Part shown: positions 4,912 through 6,240 of the stretch, one piece after another | How the letters are laid out: every line of letters starts with the position of its first letter | How positions within the stretch are numbered: position 1 is the first letter of the stretch | Source of the DNA: Nitrospira sp. | GTDB lineage: Bacteria > Nitrospirota > Nitrospiria > Nitrospirales > Nitrospiraceae | Assembly: GCA_012032965.1 (NCBI GenBank) | Contig: JAAUPT010000112.1 | Location: 1 to 6,240, forward strand | Direction of reading: 5' to 3' | Length of the DNA stretch: 6,240 nt | The notes under the pieces: model-generated | What the model was told of the DNA's origin: nothing | Databases searched by the model: none | Seen by the model: only the letters and a program-made list of their open reading frames with translations | Made by a program: the position numbers and the translations under genes

Positions 4912-5801
4912 GTGTCCAAGAAGATCAACGAAGGTCGTGTTCGTCGAAAATACGAGTTCATCAAGGCTAATGAACACGAATACAACACCCAAATGATGTG
5001 TCGACTATTGGGCGTCGCACGCAGCGGTTATTACGACTGGTTGAAAAGCCAGAGTCCGACCGCGCGATTGAAGACAAGCGCCTATTGAGATTGATTCGCG
5101 CTTCTTTTGCGGCAAGCCAAGGCGTCTACGGGGCACCTCGTGTCTTTCTGGATCTACGCGAAGCAGGGGAAACCTGCAGCAAGCACCGCGTCGCACGACT
5201 GATGCGTGAGAACAATATTCGTGCAAAGGCAGGCTACCGAACTCGGCGTTACGTCGCAGGCAAGCCCTTCGAGCTGATTCCGGATCTGGTCAAACGCAAG
5301 TTTGAGGTTTCCAAGCCCAATCGGATATGGGTATCAGATATCACGTACATCCGAACGTGGGAAGGATGGCTTTACCTGGCGATCGTCATGGATCTGTTCT
5401 CCCGAAGGATTGTCGGCTGGGCGACGCATTCGACCATTCACCGTGATCTTGCCCTGGACGCGATCATGATGGCCGTGAAAGAACGCCGTCCGAATGAAAC
5501 TATCATTCACTCAGATCAGGGAAGCCAATATGGCAGCGACGACTGGCGACGATTCTGTCTCAGCAACAATTTGAAACCCAGCATGAGCCGGCGAGGCAAC
5601 TGTTGGGATAATGCGGTTGCTGAGTCGTTTTTTAGCAGCTTGAAGAAGGAACGTATCAAGAAACGCATTTACAGAAACCGCGAGGTTGCGACGAACGACG
5701 TCTCAGATTACATCGAATCGTTTTACAATCGAAAACGAAGACATCAGCATCTTGGTGGCGTCAGTCCTCAGGAGTTCGAAGCTACAGTGACGGGACATTG
5801 A
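4912..5801 (+). pseudogene. IS3-family transposase OrfB, frameshifted
   Basis: This is the DDE subunit of an IS3-family transposase. The first part reads from a GTG at 4912, with AGGGGG about 8 bases upstream. It carries VRRKYEFIKANEHEYN and the CRLLGVARSGYYDWLK motif of the OrfB N-terminus. After DWLK the frame breaks at an AAAA run (5044-5047). One more A would continue as KPESDRAIEDKRLL into the rest of the protein, while the original frame ends at 5086-5088. The second part, open from 4998 to 5801, has HTH_21-like sequence and then the rve core. Its first Asp is in WVSDITYIRTWEGW, its second in IIHSDQGSQY and its Glu in NAVAESFFSSLKKE, with 35 residues between the last two. All catalytic residues are present, but without OrfA and with the frameshift the copy is probably inactive. 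A sequencing error in the A run cannot be excluded. Confidence 0.88.
5044..5047 (+). other. Frameshift point (AAAA run) in IS3 OrfB
   Basis: The codons TTG AAA AGC leave the conserved frame here. A five-A run would read TTG AAA AAG CCA and restore DWLKKPES. The site lies inside the OrfB domain rather than at the orfA/orfB boundary, where programmed slippage occurs in this family. Confidence 0.75.
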
Positions 5802-5805
5802 ATCC

Positions 5806-5832
5806 AGTGTCCACAAAACTCTGGGAACTCCA
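5806..5832 (-). repeat. Right terminal inverted repeat of IS3 element 2
   Basis: Read on the minus strand: TGGAGTTCCCAG, two variable bases, TTTTGTGGACACT. It is the partner of 4850-4876. Just outside it, the methyltransferase frame begins. Confidence 0.88.
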
Positions 5833-6240
5833 TTGAATCTCTTTCTTGGCCTCGTCGGTATGTCCTACTTCGTCATGAGGCCACCAAGTCCAGGGCACAA
5901 AACCTTCAACTTCGGAAAGGTAACGAATCACATTCGGCTGAGACGAGCCGTTCTTTCCGAAGTAGATGCGACCTGCAGCCTTCAATTTCAGGAATTCGCT
6001 TTCGATGGTGGACCAACAGCGACCTTCTGGCGGCTTAACCTTCTTGCCAGTCGGAGTCTCGATTTCATACATCTGATTCGGTCGATACCCCTGCGCGGTC
6101 ATCGGTAGCCCGCGCCACCTCTTGGTCGGATCGGTCTCGTTGGGATTGTCCGGATTCTTGTAGATTTTTGCCTGCGCTTCGTCGAGCGGAACCCGATTTC
6201 GCACTTTCTTGAATTGATCTGTGTTCTTTGCGTAGACGAG
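5833..6240 (-). pseudogene. Type III-like DNA methyltransferase (Mod), interrupted fragment
   Basis: An open frame of 136 codons enters from the right edge and is cut by the IS3 terminus at 5832. The sequence resembles the middle of type III restriction-modification Mod subunits, which are beta-class adenine methyltransferases. It starts LVYAKNTDQFKK, continues through a YKNPDNPNETDPTKRWRG stretch, and has PPEGRCWSTIESEFLKL, RIYFGKNGSSQPNVIRYL and finally WWPHDEVGHTDEAKKEI. In this enzyme class the DPPY motif lies upstream, outside the window. The AdoMet-binding motif comes soon after the EVGHTDEAKKE segment and is missing. Beyond the junction the frame runs 17 codons into the IS and stops at 5782-5784. 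The product would lack its cofactor site, so the methyltransferase is almost certainly inactive. An orphan adenine methyltransferase is an alternative to a full type III system. Confidence 0.85.

Larger units (their letters stand above)
4850..5832 (+). mobile_element. IS3-family insertion sequence lacking orfA (defective)
   Basis: A 983-bp segment is bounded by TGGAGTTCCCAG at the left and CTGGGAACTCCA at the right. The inverted repeats agree over about 27 bases with few mismatches. IS3-family elements usually measure about 1.2-1.5 kb and have orfA and orfB. Here the left terminus is followed within about 60 bases by the start of orfB, so an orfA-sized piece appears to be missing. It is inserted in a methyltransferase gene at 5832/5833. 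The flanks (GAG at the left, TTG at the right) give no target duplication, so the left side has been rearranged since insertion or never belonged to the same target. Confidence 0.85.

Noticed and set aside
5041..5050. Programmed -1 frameshift at the AAAA run in IS3 element 2
   Set aside because: A -1 slip would restore the frame, but the site is inside OrfB rather than at the orfA/orfB boundary, and the run is short. A one-base deletion is simpler.
1..6240. CRISPR array, tRNA, rRNA, toxin-antitoxin pair or an undescribed defence operon
   Set aside because: No regularly spaced repeats, cloverleaf-like segment or cluster of uncharacterised genes was found. All substantial frames belong to recognisable mobile elements or gene remnants.

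Overview
This window is a nest of mobile elements from a bacterium, most likely a proteobacterium. The basis for that guess is the moderately high G+C, Shine-Dalgarno-type starts, IS3- and IS481-family transposases, a bacterial group II intron and a type III-like DNA methyltransferase. No host housekeeping gene is visible, so the genus cannot be named. Nearly every gene is truncated, interrupted or frameshifted. Only the intron reverse transcriptase (601-1842, minus) and the IS481-family transposase (3625-4839, plus) look intact.

Layout from left to right. Positions 1-35 are unassigned flank. Positions 36 to about 524 hold the 3' half of an IS3-family element on the minus strand, with an in-frame TAG. 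Positions about 525-2357 are a complete group II intron on the minus strand: a 5' GUGUG end, ribozyme domains I-III, a 413-aa maturase/reverse transcriptase without an endonuclease domain, a 34-nt domain V and a domain VI with a bulged A. Positions 2358-3114 hold the 5' half of an IS3-family element on the minus strand, in which orfA and orfB are fused by an eight-A run. Positions 3115-3548 are the C-terminal remnant of a large serine recombinase (plus). Positions 3549-4841 are a complete-looking IS481-family element (plus). Positions 4850-5832 are a second IS3-family element (plus) with good inverted repeats but no orfA and a frameshifted orfB. Positions 5833-6240 are the middle of a type III-like DNA methyltransferase gene (minus), cut by that second IS3 element and running off the right edge.

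The most interesting observation is that the two IS3 halves flanking the intron do not appear to come from the same element. The 5' exon side and its terminus belong to one IS3 lineage. The 3' exon side and its terminus match the second IS3 element at 4850-5832. The intron sits right beside the codon for the first catalytic Asp of the transposase, at the equivalent place in both lineages. This suggests recombination between two intron copies homed into the same conserved site of two different IS3 elements. A second structural point is that each end of the IS481 element carries two tandem copies of a 15-bp motif with the same 25-bp spacing. I found no CRISPR array, tRNA, rRNA or defence or metabolic operon. 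The region reads as a decay and insertion hotspot that has destroyed a restriction-modification gene and a recombinase gene.
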